Assembly (NCBI GenBank): GCA_038501785.1
Contig: JBAMJR010000168.1
Span: forward strand, 868,501 to 932,500
Direction of reading: 5' to 3'
Origin: Myoxocephalus aenaeus
Taxonomy: Eukaryota; Chordata; Actinopteri; Perciformes; Cottidae
Length of the DNA stretch: 64,000 nt
This document shows, one piece after another, positions 36,601 through 47,478 of this stretch (position 1 is its first letter; each line of letters starts with the position of its first letter). The translations under genes were made by a program, and so were the position numbers. The notes under the pieces were generated by a model. The model was not told the origin of the DNA, did not search any database, and saw only the letters and a list, made by a program, of their open reading frames with translations.

Positions 36601-36692
36601 GCGAATGTAAGAATGTAATGTGAAAAGATATTTTTTAAATCCCTCACCACCAGTCCCACCAGGAGCTCCACCCTCATAGTGATGTCCATACT

Positions 36693-36836
36693 CTGTGGAA
36701 AGGAATTTAAAGTGAACTCCACAAGTGTGCATTTGTTTAAATATTCACAATTAAAGAGGATTATATTTCACTCACAGAGAAGGAGTTTTCTGACCTCTGG
36801 AAGATTGGCTCAATCCACTGAGCGGGACACACACAC

Positions 36837-36905
<69 letters not shown>

Positions 36906-38298
36906 AACACACACACACACATATTGTACAGTAAAGATTGTTTTTTTTACTTCTAGGGGTGTGGAGTTACAAAGAACTCTGTATCTCACTGCTAATCTAC
37001 GTTAGCCGCAATTAGCATAACATATCTAAATCTCTGATCAAACTGTTGGTTTTCTAGTTGCATTGTGGGTAATGCAGGTATCAAGTAAAAATTTAAAAAA
37101 GAAGAAAATGTGGATTAAAAAGACGATATCTCTGTTTCTACTGAATCAATTTAGCCCCAATTTGTTTTAAACATGCATCTGTTAAAAGAGTGCAAAGTCA
37201 AATCCGTGAAGTACTCTTTTAACTACTTCTACTACTACCACTACTACTTCCTTTATCTAATGTATTTTTTGCTGTTGGTGTTCTTGCTGCTCACCTACGA
37301 TGAGGTTGACAGACGGCTAGTTGCAGTTGTCCTCAATGAGATGCTCCAAGACCTTTTTGACATCTATCAAAAAGCCATGTCTGTTAGAAAGAGGAAATAT
37401 AAGGATGAGAATCTAATACAAATCATACATATCGAAAAAGAAGAGTTTTTTTTATATTTTACATGTTCATATGCAGAATATTTTATCCTGAAGAGTTTTA
37501 CTGTAAAACTCCAATTATGCAGTTCCATTGCTGGTAATGTGAAATGTGGTTGAAAGCTCCAGAAAAGTCGAGTATGAAGTCTGTGTAAGTAACGTGTGTG
37601 TATCATAAATGATTGTTTATTCCTTGAGGCAACCAGGATGATGCTAACTTCCTGGTTAGCCTGGTTAGCCTACACAAATGTGTCATCCCTGCAGCCTCTG
37701 AGAGATATGCAAAACGTGTTGCAATCGTCTTTATATACGAGGCAACAAGGGTCTACAGCAATGCTAGCACCATTTGGATGATGTGAGCTAAATGCTAACA
37801 ACTGATAAATTCAATTCAATTCAGTTTATTTTATATAGCCCAACTTCACAAATACAAGTTTGCCTCGGAGGGCTTTACAATCTGTACACATAACATCCTG
37901 TCCCGGTACCTCACATCAGGAAAAACCCTTTCACAGGGAAAAAAGGGATATTTTTTTTTATAATCAAAAAGACAACGCTAACATGCTGATGCTAAGCAGG
38001 TGCGATATTTGTCTATGATCACTATCTTGGTGTAGCGTGCTAGCATGCTAACATTAGCAAATTAGCGTTAAACACAAAGTCGATGCCGAAGCTTAGAAGG
38101 GCTCAGAAACCTTAATTCAATTAGAAAATGTAAGCTCAATAATATTAGTTTTTATCTGTAGAATGTTTGTTTTTGCATGTCTGGATTACTTGGGTTGTTA
38201 CCGACATCTGGTGAACATTTTATATCAATAGCACTTTTACAAATATTTTACTGAGAAAAATGGTGACGTGTTCAATACTTATTTTACCCGCTTATACA

Positions 38299-38367
<69 letters not shown>

Positions 38368-40346
38368 ACACACACACACACACTCACTCACTTTTTGAGT
38401 AAATGTCCTATCTTCAATTCTTGTTATTCTCGTTATTACACATAACTAATAAAGAATATTCTTAGAACTCGGGTGCTCATGGCAGGGAAGAAATACAGAA
38501 ATCAAAGAGTTATAACAAACGGTTTAATTAAAGTTCAAATGGTGATACAGTGTACATATACTCAGCTGAGGATCTCCGAGCTTCCGCTCCACAGACCGTT
38601 CCTGTCTCGCTTCAGCTCAAAGACCTCGAACAGGAATCTACAATCTGGTTTTAACATCCCAGCATTTTGGGCTCATTCGCCTCATTGGTTCAAATCTACG
38701 GCATGCGATTGGCTAAAAGTCCCACAGGGGCGGAGTCTCTCTTTGGCGCAGGTTTTGAAAATGGCTCCATAACATTCCTGTTTTCCGGTACCTGAAGTCC
38801 TCACTCCGCCCTCCTGTGTTTACTAACATATTTTACCTGGGGGATTGTTATTCAGTTCTATGTGTTACAGCTGATGAGAATCTTATTTCAGCTTACATTC
38901 ATCCTCCCACAGACCCTCTTCACCTCTGCTGGTTGAAATGCCAATCGAATCCCCATCCTGTTCCTAAGATCAGGGGGAGATTCCCCAGACCACAGGTGGT
39001 CCAGACCCCTTTGTTCTTAAAACCAAATGCTCCCTTGTAAAACTCAGCCCTGATCACTGTGTGCAAATGACCTCTGCACTCTCAGTACAGTGTGACCCTC
39101 AGCAATACTATATCATTCAACTTGTTTCAAATCTATTTTAAAATCCTTTCACATCTGCATCATTATACAGTGATAAAAAACACAGTGACCCTCATATTCA
39201 TACAATTACATTCTTCATAATAATATCCCTTATTAATTATCATATCTCATGCATTGTAATGTACACAAACAATTCCTTACACTGTACAAGTCCAAATGTG
39301 ACAAACTAACTTATTAAAACCGTTCACTAACAAGTGATGATGATATTCTTATAAAAGTATTACACTCACAATGGTTATTTTCCGGCATTGATTACTTTGG
39401 ATTTATATTCTTTAGGTATATTTAGCTAATAATCCATTTTAATTGGTAAATATATATAAATATATATTTTTTAATACTTGTTTATTCTGTCTGTATATAT
39501 AATAGTGCTATTGTGGATTATTATTGTGTTATTATTTTATTTTTATTTTATTATTTATTTTATTTAGCAGATCTAGCACCTCTTCCTCATGGCAGCTGTG
39601 TGGCTCCTCCACACAGGGCGTCCACAGGGAGGAATTCACTTCAGGACAAGTAGAAATGTGCGTATGAGTTGCTTTGCTGTGAGATACATTATCCTTATCG
39701 TCTCACTAGATCCTAGACATGAAATATTAAGAGAAAGGCTAAAGCTGCTCATTTAATAATAATAATAATAATAATACATTTAATTTTTAAACACACTTTT
39801 CTTTCAGAAGAAACTCAGAGTGCCACAAAGCCAATATATAGTAAAACAGAAATAAAAAGAGTTAAAACATGGTTAAAGCAACCCCAAATAAAAAAAGTTT
39901 AAAAAAGACAAATTAATAGCTGACAATGAACTAACACAAGGTAAAAAATGCCTTCCTGAATAAACATGTTTTTAGGCCAGTCTTAAAAGAGAAAACTGAT
40001 ATCATAACACTTTAATCAATGTTTGGTTTCTTTCCTTCGACTTCATGCACATTTTCTGTTCCCAAATACCTTGTGCAATACAGCATATAGTTTTTACATT
40101 ATTACATCCAATTCCCATCATTACCTTTTTCTTATTCTGTATGGGGCAGTTGGCAAAAGTTTGAATGTTTATAATCTTCACAAAATGTTGTCTCAACCAA
40201 ACAACATATTGACTTCGACCACAGACAGAAGGATATTATTTGATATAACCTTTTCCTGTACTTTTTGCAGGGGACCATGACCAGCAGCTGCGTCTTCACA
40301 CCCTGATGTCCATGCTGTGGGAGCTATTTGTGTGTGTATATGTGTA

Positions 40347-40380
<34 letters not shown>

Positions 40381-40898
40381 CACACATACCACACACACAC
40401 AGTTTAGTGCTGGCTATAGTACAGATCAAATTAAGAGTCCTGACCAATAAATACACGTAGTTTTCACTTAAAACATTATATTAACTGGTTTCTCTCGTCT
40501 TCATTTTCTTTTGCAGAGCTAGTTTGTGTTTTTCTGATTTGAACGTTTGTGCTAAAAACAAAACTCACTGAGAAATTACAACAAAAAACACAAAAAACAT
40601 ATTACAAAGTTCCAAAGGACAGATTTATTTAAAAAGTAACATTTTACAAAACAATAATCTAACAGTGTAAATCCACCAGCACCAACAAAACCAGATCTGC
40701 ATCATTCTGAGACAAGCTCCCGTTGGACACACAGCCGGAGCTACAACATGGATGTATACCCCAACAATGTCTGTTTCAGATAAAGAAGGATTTTCTTTAA
40801 CTAACAGACACATACAGATCCAAGGCCTGTATCGGGGAATAGAAACGATGCGTGTGACCCGAGCAGCGCCGAGTCAGAACGAACCGCCGGTTCCGTCT
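36693..40898. other. region between the DGAT1-like remnant and polr2c
   Basis: No gene supported. It has (CA)n at 36,840-36,930 and 38,308-38,384, a LINE-like 3' fragment at 37,806-37,950, and (TG/TA)n at 40,330-40,380. Plus-strand TYDEVDRRLVAVVLNEMLQD (about 37,300-37,360) and an exon-like block at 40,270-40,327 have no family I recognise. The missing 5' exons of the DGAT1-like gene were looked for here and not found. Confidence 0.5.
37806..37950 (-). mobile_element. LINE-like 3' end fragment
   Basis: Starts TTCAATTCAATTCAGTTTAT and contains CGGAGGGCTTTACAATCTGT, the complement of a common teleost retroelement tail. The same tail is at 44,720-44,935 and 49,485-49,584 in the other orientation. 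Family (L2/Rex-type) is a guess. Confidence 0.55.
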
Positions 40899-41043
40899 TC
40901 AGTTGATGGTGAGCACGTCGCTCTGGATCTCGTGGCTCAGCTGAGTCTGCAGGTCACTGAGCTTCTTCTTGAGGACGGCCAGCGCCGACATGACGATGGT
41001 CTCTGGTCGCAGCGAGCCGCACGACTCCACGTTGTAGTAGAAC
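40899..41043 (-). CDS. polr2c: polr2c exon 9: C-terminal dimerisation helix
   Basis: FYYNVESCGSLRPETIVMSA then LKKKLSDLQTQLSHEIQS, stop TGA at 40,899. The long helix packs against RPB11. Confidence 0.96.
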
Positions 41044-44000
41044 CTGCGTGGGGAAACGTCACACGTGAGCTGTCGGACAATTATACTAAATAAATAAATA
41101 AGAATAATAAAGTAAAATGTCACCTTTCTGGCTTTCCATTGGGGTCGTAGGGAGCCTGAACCTCGTCCTCCTCAATCTCGGAATATTCGCTCTTTGGCCT
41201 GGGAACCAGAGCGATACAGGACGTCAACTCATCGTTTAATATTCGAACAGCAACGCATTGAGACGGGAACGTACCACTCCTCGGGCCGGGGGAACACCGT
41301 GTGCCTCAGCGAGTTGTCCGGGTCGTACTCGAAGGACACCCCCGCCGTCGGGTTCCACTTGGCGTGCTCCTTGCCGAAGCCCTTCTTGGCGTACGCCCTG
41401 AGCCGCAGCTCCTGACCCTTACGGAGCTTCACCAGTATGATGTCTACGCCAGGAGATGTGGGGAGAGTAGGGAGAAAGTTCATGTTTCCAACGTGAGATG
41501 AGAGGATGGAGAAACACAAGACGACCGTCATTATTATGACGAACGACGCTCACACCAAATGCTAAGCCAACGTTTGGTAGAAACTAGTGCTGTCAAACGA
41601 TTAAAATATTTAATCGCGATTAAAATATTTAATCGCGATTAATCGCATTCATGTCATAGTTAACTCGCGATTAATCGCAATTAATCGCAATTATTTTTTT
41701 TTGCATTTTAATGCTCTTAACAACATGAAAAAGTGGATTGGCTTGCTTTATTTTATTGAAAAACAACTGCCAAACAGGGCGGTACAAAATAAAATCACTG
41801 CACATTTCAGGTAAACAAGGGTTTACAAAATAAAATTATAGAGTGCACCAGGCATGAAAATGGGTCAGGGGTGAAAAAGGTGAGAAGGATATTACCCCTC
41901 TAGGGGGGTCCGGGGGCATGCTCCCCCGTAAGAAAAATTTAAATATTCCATATTTTAAAGCATCAATCTGATGCATTTTGAGATGCTTTTTTTGCCAACC
42001 TGGGGAGAGCTGGAGAAACTTAACTCCAGCCATGAGTCAAAAATGATTATGGCCTCCTTACTAAGTATTATGCAAGCCATTTCATGCCAGCCTGTCACTG
42101 GTCTAACATTTACAGTATATGAGGCACAATGTGGTAAGGGAGAGCATGGCTGCCTTTGTTAGCATCATTTATATCTTTGATGCAGAGAATGCATCTGGTG
42201 AATCCCTGCCTGTTGATTTTGGAGAATACATCTCCTAGATGAAAGGACACCTCTTGCCCTTTTATTGAGACCTTGCCTTCCAGTTTTAGCCACGACCAGT
42301 TCCAGCTGCATTTCAATCCAGCTGTTTAACAATGGCTGCATCCTTCTCCCCTAACACACTCATTCTGCAAAAATAATGTTTGTATTGGTGTTAACTTCTA
42401 GTTTAGCCTTATTCAGACCTGCCAACCTTGATATATAACCTATATATTGATAAGTCATTAAATACTCGTCATGCATTATATTGCATTGCATATAATGTGT
42501 GCTGGTCAATTAGTCTAAAATTAATTTTAGACTAATTTTTACTAGCGTACTATACGTCAAAATGCGTATCCGCTACGCAAATTGCGTACAGGTTGGCAGG
42601 TCTGCTTATTGATAGAACGGTGGACCACTTTACCTTCTGCCTTGTCAGTCCCCTCTCCTCAAAATCTACCTCCTCAAAAACGGTAGCGTTAGCTAATAAT
42701 GTTCCACCGGAGCTTTAGCTAGCTGGCTAACGTTGCGTTCTCTCCTGCTGTGTTCAATGTGTTCACTCGCGCTCCCTTCTGGCACGCGCACCTGTTCAGT
42801 TCACTGAATATCATTCATTTTGCCGTATCGCGCTCACCATTCATTCATTTCAAACCGTAACGTTAGCCTAGCTTCCAAGCCCAAACGGCGTGCCTATTGT
42901 TTTGCTTCCGGTTGAGCTACATCCGGCGTGGTGCTTGCGAAAAAACAAAATTTGAAAAATTAAAATGCGTTAACGCCGTTAATAAAATTGACGCCGTTAA
43001 TAACGCGCTAATATGACAGCACTAGTAGAAACTCTGTGTGTGACTATGTGCAAGAACCACAGACCGGGTACGGCGTAAATAGAGATTACGTTATTTTGAG
43101 TGTTGGTGTACAGTTCAGCTACACTGTTAGCATAGCTCAGCACCGATTGATCCAAACTCCATTCAGAAAACAAGCATTTAAAATGTTTTGGAGTTATTAT
43201 TTTGGCCAAGAAAACATTGTCGGTGTCGACATGGAATTTTTCCCGCAAGCCAATCAGAGTAGACTAATGCTGCGTTCACACCAAAAGCGTTGAGAAATAT
43301 ACGCGCAAGTAGATTACATGCAAAGTCAATGCACAGACGCGAATGATTGCAAAAAAGCTAATTTTCCCCCGGGCGGTGAAAAAGCTTTGCGAATTTGTCG
43401 TAATGCTTTTTTGCTTGACGCTGAGTTGCGTCAGCCAATCAGCGTTGAGAAGCTCCGCCCGTCATCACTGGTCCTGCCGCTGCTGAACCAAACTGCTGCT
43501 GGTCCTGAAGTAGCGGCTTCATTCAGACGCTGTTGTGGGACTACGGATAATATTATGAACCCAGACACCATGGAGTTTGATGTTCCCACGTATGTGGAGT
43601 TTACACAACAAGTATAAAGCAGAACTAGTGGTTATTTCCATGGTGGATGAAGGAAATGGTAACTGTTTTTTCTGAGATAAGCCACGCCCCCTTTCAGGCG
43701 CGAAAAGGCGAATGACGCAAATTTACCAAATAAAGTCGAGCGAGTAAACTCAGGCGAAAAAATACTTTTGGTGTGAACGCGGCATAAGCTTTATCAGAAT
43801 GGGTTCTTTAAGAAAGAGGAGTTAAAACAGAGCATTTCAGACAGAGAGCGAATACAGGTATATTCAGACAGACGTATGAGAAAAATTATGATTTCTGAAC
43901 ATTGTAAACATGTTGTGAACCTGAAAATGAGCAGGGTACGGTCCCTTTAACAGCCCGCGTTTACCCTCAGGACCGCGTTAAGCTTACCATCTTGTTCAAC

Positions 44001-46123
44001 GTAGTCGTTGGGGTCATTGTCTCGACTCCTGGAAGTCACCTGGAACGCACAATGACAACACGGTCAGCTTCTTGCTGCCCTCGAATGACTTCCGTAAACA
44101 GGACCGAGGACTCACCGGGATGACTCTGGGGTTGTTGGACAAAAGGTCGCGTGAGGTGACGTGGCGCGTCTGGTCCTCGGTACATCGAACGTCCAGCGTC
44201 AACTCCACAGAACACTCTGGACAGAAATCGTCACAGGTACAGTCCTGCAGGAGGAGCAGAACATATACATGACATCTCCAAGCGTGCAGACACTTTGAAC
44301 AAAGATGTGTAATAAAACATAATTATTCACAAGATACATTATAGGACAGACCCTCTGGTAGACACCAGAGGTTTTTCTTGGCTGATGATCAGCATTTATG
44401 CTTTCTAGTCCAATCTAGTCAATCGCAAACTAAAAACACATCTTTTTCATCTACACCTTGAATAAGGAAAGTAGCACCTAGTAGCACTTTAGTAGCACGT
44501 AAATGTCTCTTACTGATAGCACTTTGTGGCTCCCTTTTTTTCCTTCTGCTTATCCGATCAGTGACTCCTCTCTACCTCCTCTGCTTCATGGATGGTGGTT
44601 ATCTGGATCATGGACCATGCCTACTACTCATTATATGAATAATTTCTGTCATATTCATGTAATGTGCTGTAACTCTGTTACATTATTCATTCTGGCCACA
44701 TGACATCTATTGCTTCTGTCCATCCGGGGAGAGGGATCCTCCTCTGTTGCTCTCCCTCAGGTTTCTTCCCTTTTTTCCCTGTGAAAGGGTTTTTACTATC
44801 TTTTTAGGGGAGTTTTTCCTGATCCGATGTGAGGTCCCGGGACAGGGATGTTATGTGTACAGATTGTAAAGCCCTCCGAGGCAAACTTGTATTTGTGATT
44901 TTGGGCTATAAAAAATAAACTGAATTGACTCAAAACTGCGATACGACCTGAACTATGGAGGTTTGAGATCTGTTGCGTCTTTCTTCCCGTCTAGAAGACC
45001 TCTTTGCAAAATCCCAATCATATTTTTAGTCTGGAAATTAAAGCGGGAAAACACCAGCAGCGGTCACTTAACAACGGCGCCGCGTTTAAAGCGTCAACGA
45101 TCTCCAACACGACAGCGTACATACCCGAGAATACTGCAGCTTCTCCACGATGTCGTCGCTCGTGAGCGGTATGAGACCTGAGGACAAAGGGAAAACCATC
45201 CATGTTGAACAGCAGCTTCCACAGGTGTCGGACCTCTCTGGTCACACAGCATCAATGACCACCGAGCCGATCACACTGCATACGTACCGACTCTGTGTGC
45301 AATAAACTCGTCGTGCAGCACTGACGAATTGGCGTCGATCTGGATCCAGTCGATTGCTGCAAATAAAAGCGACACAAGTTCCAGTGAGTGTTTTTGAGGC
45401 GCGTGACTGTCAGACGGACTACATTTCCCATCGTTCCAATGTTGCCGATGACAGTTGCAGCATCTTCAGTCTCTTCAACTTCAGTCATTTCGTCACAGAT
45501 AACTATTTACATCCGGGTAACCCAGCCTAACTTTTCACACAGAGCAGGGGTCAACAAAAGGTCACCGTACCTATGGTGGCGACTTCTGACATGAAGACAC
45601 GGCGGATGGAGTTGGCGACCCTGAAAAGGAGACAGGCGGATGTTTTCAGATGTTAAATGTTATAATAGAGAACGTAAATGACACTGCATTATCATGTGGG
45701 CTCACTGGGAAGCACACGGCAACAAAATGGACCTTTAAAGTACTTCCAATCCTTCCTAAAGCCCAGAGGAACCCAGAATAGCAAGTGAATGTCATAGTTT
45801 CCCTCCATTGAAGCGGCACAATGTATTCGATATAACGGAGCATTACTTTTAGCAAGCATCTCAGACGTTGGTTGCGGAGTCTCCGTTACAGACAGCGTTA
45901 GCATTTAAGCTAACGTTAGCGCAGTAGCGCCGTTATTTAACATGTTAATGTAACGTTCATGTCTCAGAGAAGGAGAGGAAGAATGGCTGCTCTGTGCCAC
46001 ACACGCTTTCTTGAACGGACAATAAGTGACTACTTACGCCAAGTCGGTGTTCTCAATGATAAATTTGACATTCTCGTCCGTCAGTTCTGTGATTTTCACC
46101 GTCGGTTGGTTAGCATACGGCAT
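40899..46123 (-). CDS. polr2c: POLR2C, RNA polymerase II subunit RPB3
   Basis: RPB3 is the alpha-like subunit that dimerises with RPB11 to start assembly of nuclear RNA polymerase II. Nine coding exons: 46123-46038, 45620-45571, 45356-45288, 45177-45125, 44244-44116, 44039-43988, 41443-41275, 41198-41124 and 41043-40899. Phases join to 828 bp, giving 275 aa, the same length as human RPB3. It starts MPYANQPTVKITELTDENVK and ends LQTQLSHEIQSDVLTIN. The zinc-binding loop DCTCDDFCPECS has Cys 88, 90, 94 and 97. KKGFGKEHAKWNPTAGVSFE is near-identical to human. The 2.5-kb intron between exons 6 and 7 holds a hAT and a Harbinger-like element, and the intron after exon 4 a LINE-like fragment. The promoter side has two inverted CCAAT boxes. 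Confidence 0.97.
41124..41198 (-). CDS. polr2c: polr2c exon 8
   Basis: PKSEYSEIEEDEVQAPYDPN then GKPE; acidic connector of RPB3. Confidence 0.95.
41275..41443 (-). CDS. polr2c: polr2c exon 7
   Basis: DIILVKLRKGQELRLRAYAK then KGFGKEHAKWNPTAGVSFEY and HTVFPRPEEW. Confidence 0.95.
41585..43024 (-). mobile_element. non-autonomous hAT element, copy 2, inverted relative to copy 1
   Basis: Same family as 34,516-36,293, ends TAGTGCTGTCA and TGACAGCACTA, with an 8-bp target-site duplication GTAGAAAC (41,577-41,584 and 43,025-43,032). It lies inside polr2c intron 6. It has about 100 bp near 41,920-42,020 that copy 1 lacks and none of copy 1's nested insertions. Confidence 0.9.
43268..43784. mobile_element. 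Harbinger-like MITE
   Basis: Terminal inverted repeats TGCTGCGTTCACACCAAAAG and CTTTTGGTGTGAACGCGGCA, with TAA on both sides (43,265-43,267 and 43,785-43,787), which fits the TWA target of PIF/Harbinger. The 99-codon ORF inside (43,318-43,617) has no transposase motif. Located in polr2c intron 6. Confidence 0.75.
43988..44039 (-). CDS. polr2c: polr2c exon 6
   Basis: VTSRSRDNDPNDYVEQD, phase 1 at a GTAAGC donor. Confidence 0.94.
44116..44244 (-). CDS. polr2c: polr2c exon 5: zinc-binding loop
   Basis: DCTCDDFCPECSVELTLDVR then CTEDQTRHVTSRDLLSNNPR. All four zinc-ligand cysteines present. Confidence 0.95.
44380..44935 (+). mobile_element. LINE-like 3' end in a polr2c intron
   Basis: Ends with TGTACAGATTGTAAAGCCCT, GAGGCAAACTTG and GGGCTATAAAAAATAAACTG then AATTGACT, the tail of a common teleost LINE. 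A (GAATT)-like terminus agrees with target-primed insertion. No reverse transcriptase is left. Confidence 0.6.
45125..45177 (-). CDS. polr2c: polr2c exon 4
   Basis: GLIPLTSDDIVEKLQYSR. Ends in phase 0 just before the zinc loop. Confidence 0.93.
45288..45356 (-). CDS. polr2c: polr2c exon 3
   Basis: AIDWIQIDANSSVLHDEFIA then HRV. Phase 1 on both sides. Confidence 0.94.
45571..45620 (-). CDS. polr2c: polr2c exon 2
   Basis: AVANSIRRVFMSEVATI, the RPB3 alpha-motif helix. Short exon of 50 bp with donor GTACGG. Confidence 0.93.
46038..46123 (-). CDS. polr2c: polr2c exon 1
   Basis: ATG at 46,123; MPYANQPTVKITELTDENVK then FIIENTDL. Donor GTAAGT, phase 2. Confidence 0.95.
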
Positions 46124-46330
46124 TATTAGAGTGAATTAAGCCTACGAATGTACGTTATTAAACCTCCACACACTCAACTACCGCTGCTTCGCGTTGAAGG
46201 CCTCCGCGGAACTATTTACTACCCGCTGATTGGCCAGGAGATGTAAATACGGATGCTGATTGGTCATGATGATATATTAAGGCGGGTCCTTATTTCATAT
46301 CCGGGTCACACAGTGCCTGGAGGTCATTTT
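46124..46330 (-). promoter_or_regulatory. polr2c: polr2c promoter region
   Basis: On the minus strand, CCAATCAG occurs near 46,225-46,235 and 46,253-46,262, about 110 and 135 bp upstream of the ATG. These are CCAAT boxes typical of housekeeping promoters. No TATA box seen. Inference. Confidence 0.45.
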
Positions 46331-47442
46331 CAAAATAAAAGCGCAAAAAAAAAAAATCTGGAATATGAAGAAAGCCTTACCTATGCGTACAATTTAATTG
46401 TACTATATTTTTTTATTCTTTTATGTTTGTAGATAGACAATCCCAGTAACAATGCAGCAGTTTGGTGCAATGGACTAAAATAATAGTGACTCTGAACTGC
46501 AAAATCTTACTCCTTAAACCATCTAATCCAGGGGTCTTCAACGTTTTTCAGGCCATGGACCCCCAAACTGAAAGAGAGATGGAGCAGTTTGGGGGCTGCT
46601 ACTATATATTTTGTATAAAATATTGTTTTATATTAAACTGGGCCTAGTGCCATGTATAAACATACCTTGTTATTGTGCATTCAATACTAAGCTATTCACT
46701 GTCTGTCAATTGCATGATAATCATGCATTCACATTGACGTTTTTATTTTAAATGTAAATGTGGAAACGAAAATGAGGGATGGCCTATTAGTGCCACTGCC
46801 ATGCATAAACTTACAATACTGAAAATGGACAGATTCGTGTTTCTTTTTTAAAGATAGGCTCGTCTCGCGCTGTGAGTGAACCGCTGCCCAGCTTGTGTCG
46901 CTGAATATGTGCATTTCTGACTGAAAGATAACATCTTCTGCCTCCATTTGTCCATTCGCTACAATATGTTGGATTGTTGGTTGCATTTAAAGACATTTAA
47001 ATGTGTTACATTCCATTATCCAAATCGCAAACCCCCAAATTGTCAGAAGAAATATGAAAAATTGTCAGACCGCTGATCTAATGGATGACTGAATTCATAT
47101 TACAAGACAATAAAAACAAAAAATGCATACATTAAATATACAATATATAACTATGACTTTATTGAAGTTTTGATCCAACAAAAAATGACAGATCATTATG
47201 TCTGAAGGGAGAAAAAAAAAGCTAAGCAGGAGAATGAACTCTTGGGACAGTGAAACAACACAAGACACTGGTCTGAGCAGAAAGAGGCTTCAGTATGACT
47301 GGTTATAAATAATGCTTTCCTCTCGCTGAACACGATCCATAACCCAATACTTTCAGACTCTCGCAGTTATTCAGACGTAAAAGCAAAAAGACAATTGATC
47401 TTCAGCTCTTGACACCAGGCAGAAGTCAGAGAGGTTTTCACA
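46331..47442. other. intergenic between polr2c and coq9
   Basis: AT-rich. A stretch around 46,520-46,600 (AGGGGTCTTCAACGTTTTTC then AGGCCATGGACCCC) looks like the end of an old hAT-type repeat. The coq9 3' UTR occupies the right part. Confidence 0.4.
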
Positions 47443-47478
47443 TCATCGCCTCTGGTTCAGTCCTGTGAGGTTCTTCAG
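47443..47478 (-). CDS. coq9: coq9 exon 9: C-terminus
   Basis: LKNLTGLNQRR then TGA. Identical to the human COQ9 C-terminus. Confidence 0.93.
   Translation of the reverse strand: MKNLTGLNQRR

Larger units (their letters stand above)
32093..36692 (-). pseudogene. DGAT1-like (MBOAT acyltransferase) pseudogene, 3' part
   Basis: Six exon-like blocks align in order with the C-terminal third of diacylglycerol O-acyltransferase 1: 36692-36648 (SMDITMRVELLVGLV), 34161-34056 (APTHFLWLLLFF, frame change, LLNFCAGLLRFGDRHFYGDW), 33964-33899 (NATTLFTFWKNWNIPFQKWC), 33813-33726 (RLVEKNVPPSRAELL then VFLMSAALFE), 33383-33321 (YMIALPLHSCRLWIFLMMLF) and 32299-32093 (ANYFQGNYGNGLVWLRLLLG then FHDHYISF, stop at 32,093). 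Splice sites and phases match the vertebrate gene. The second block is about 7 bp short of the expected exon and shifts frame. The SAFFHE catalytic motif reads SAALFE, so the MBOAT histidine is lost. Exons for the N-terminal two thirds were not found. I infer a decayed paralogue. Confidence 0.8.

Noticed and set aside
37173..37553. Plus-strand 126-codon ORF with TYDEVDRRLVAVVLNEML
   Set aside because: The middle part looks protein-like, but the flanks are low-complexity Tyr/Phe and no family is recognised. Left as unassigned.
40270..40327. Exon-like block after TTTTTGCAG on the plus strand
   Set aside because: A good acceptor, but no partner exons and the donor side runs into (TG)n. Insufficient support.
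41301..41501. Plus-strand ORFs over the polr2c exons (also 40,752-41,093)
   Set aside because: Antisense shadows of conserved polr2c exons.
42110..42316. 68-codon ORF MKCSWNWSWLKL shared by both hAT copies (also 35,693-35,899)
   Set aside because: Its conservation is explained by the two copies being recent duplicates. Too short for a hAT transposase and no dimerisation-domain motif seen.
43318..43617. 99-codon ORF inside the Harbinger-like element
   Set aside because: No transposase or Myb-like motif; probably chance openness in a non-autonomous element.
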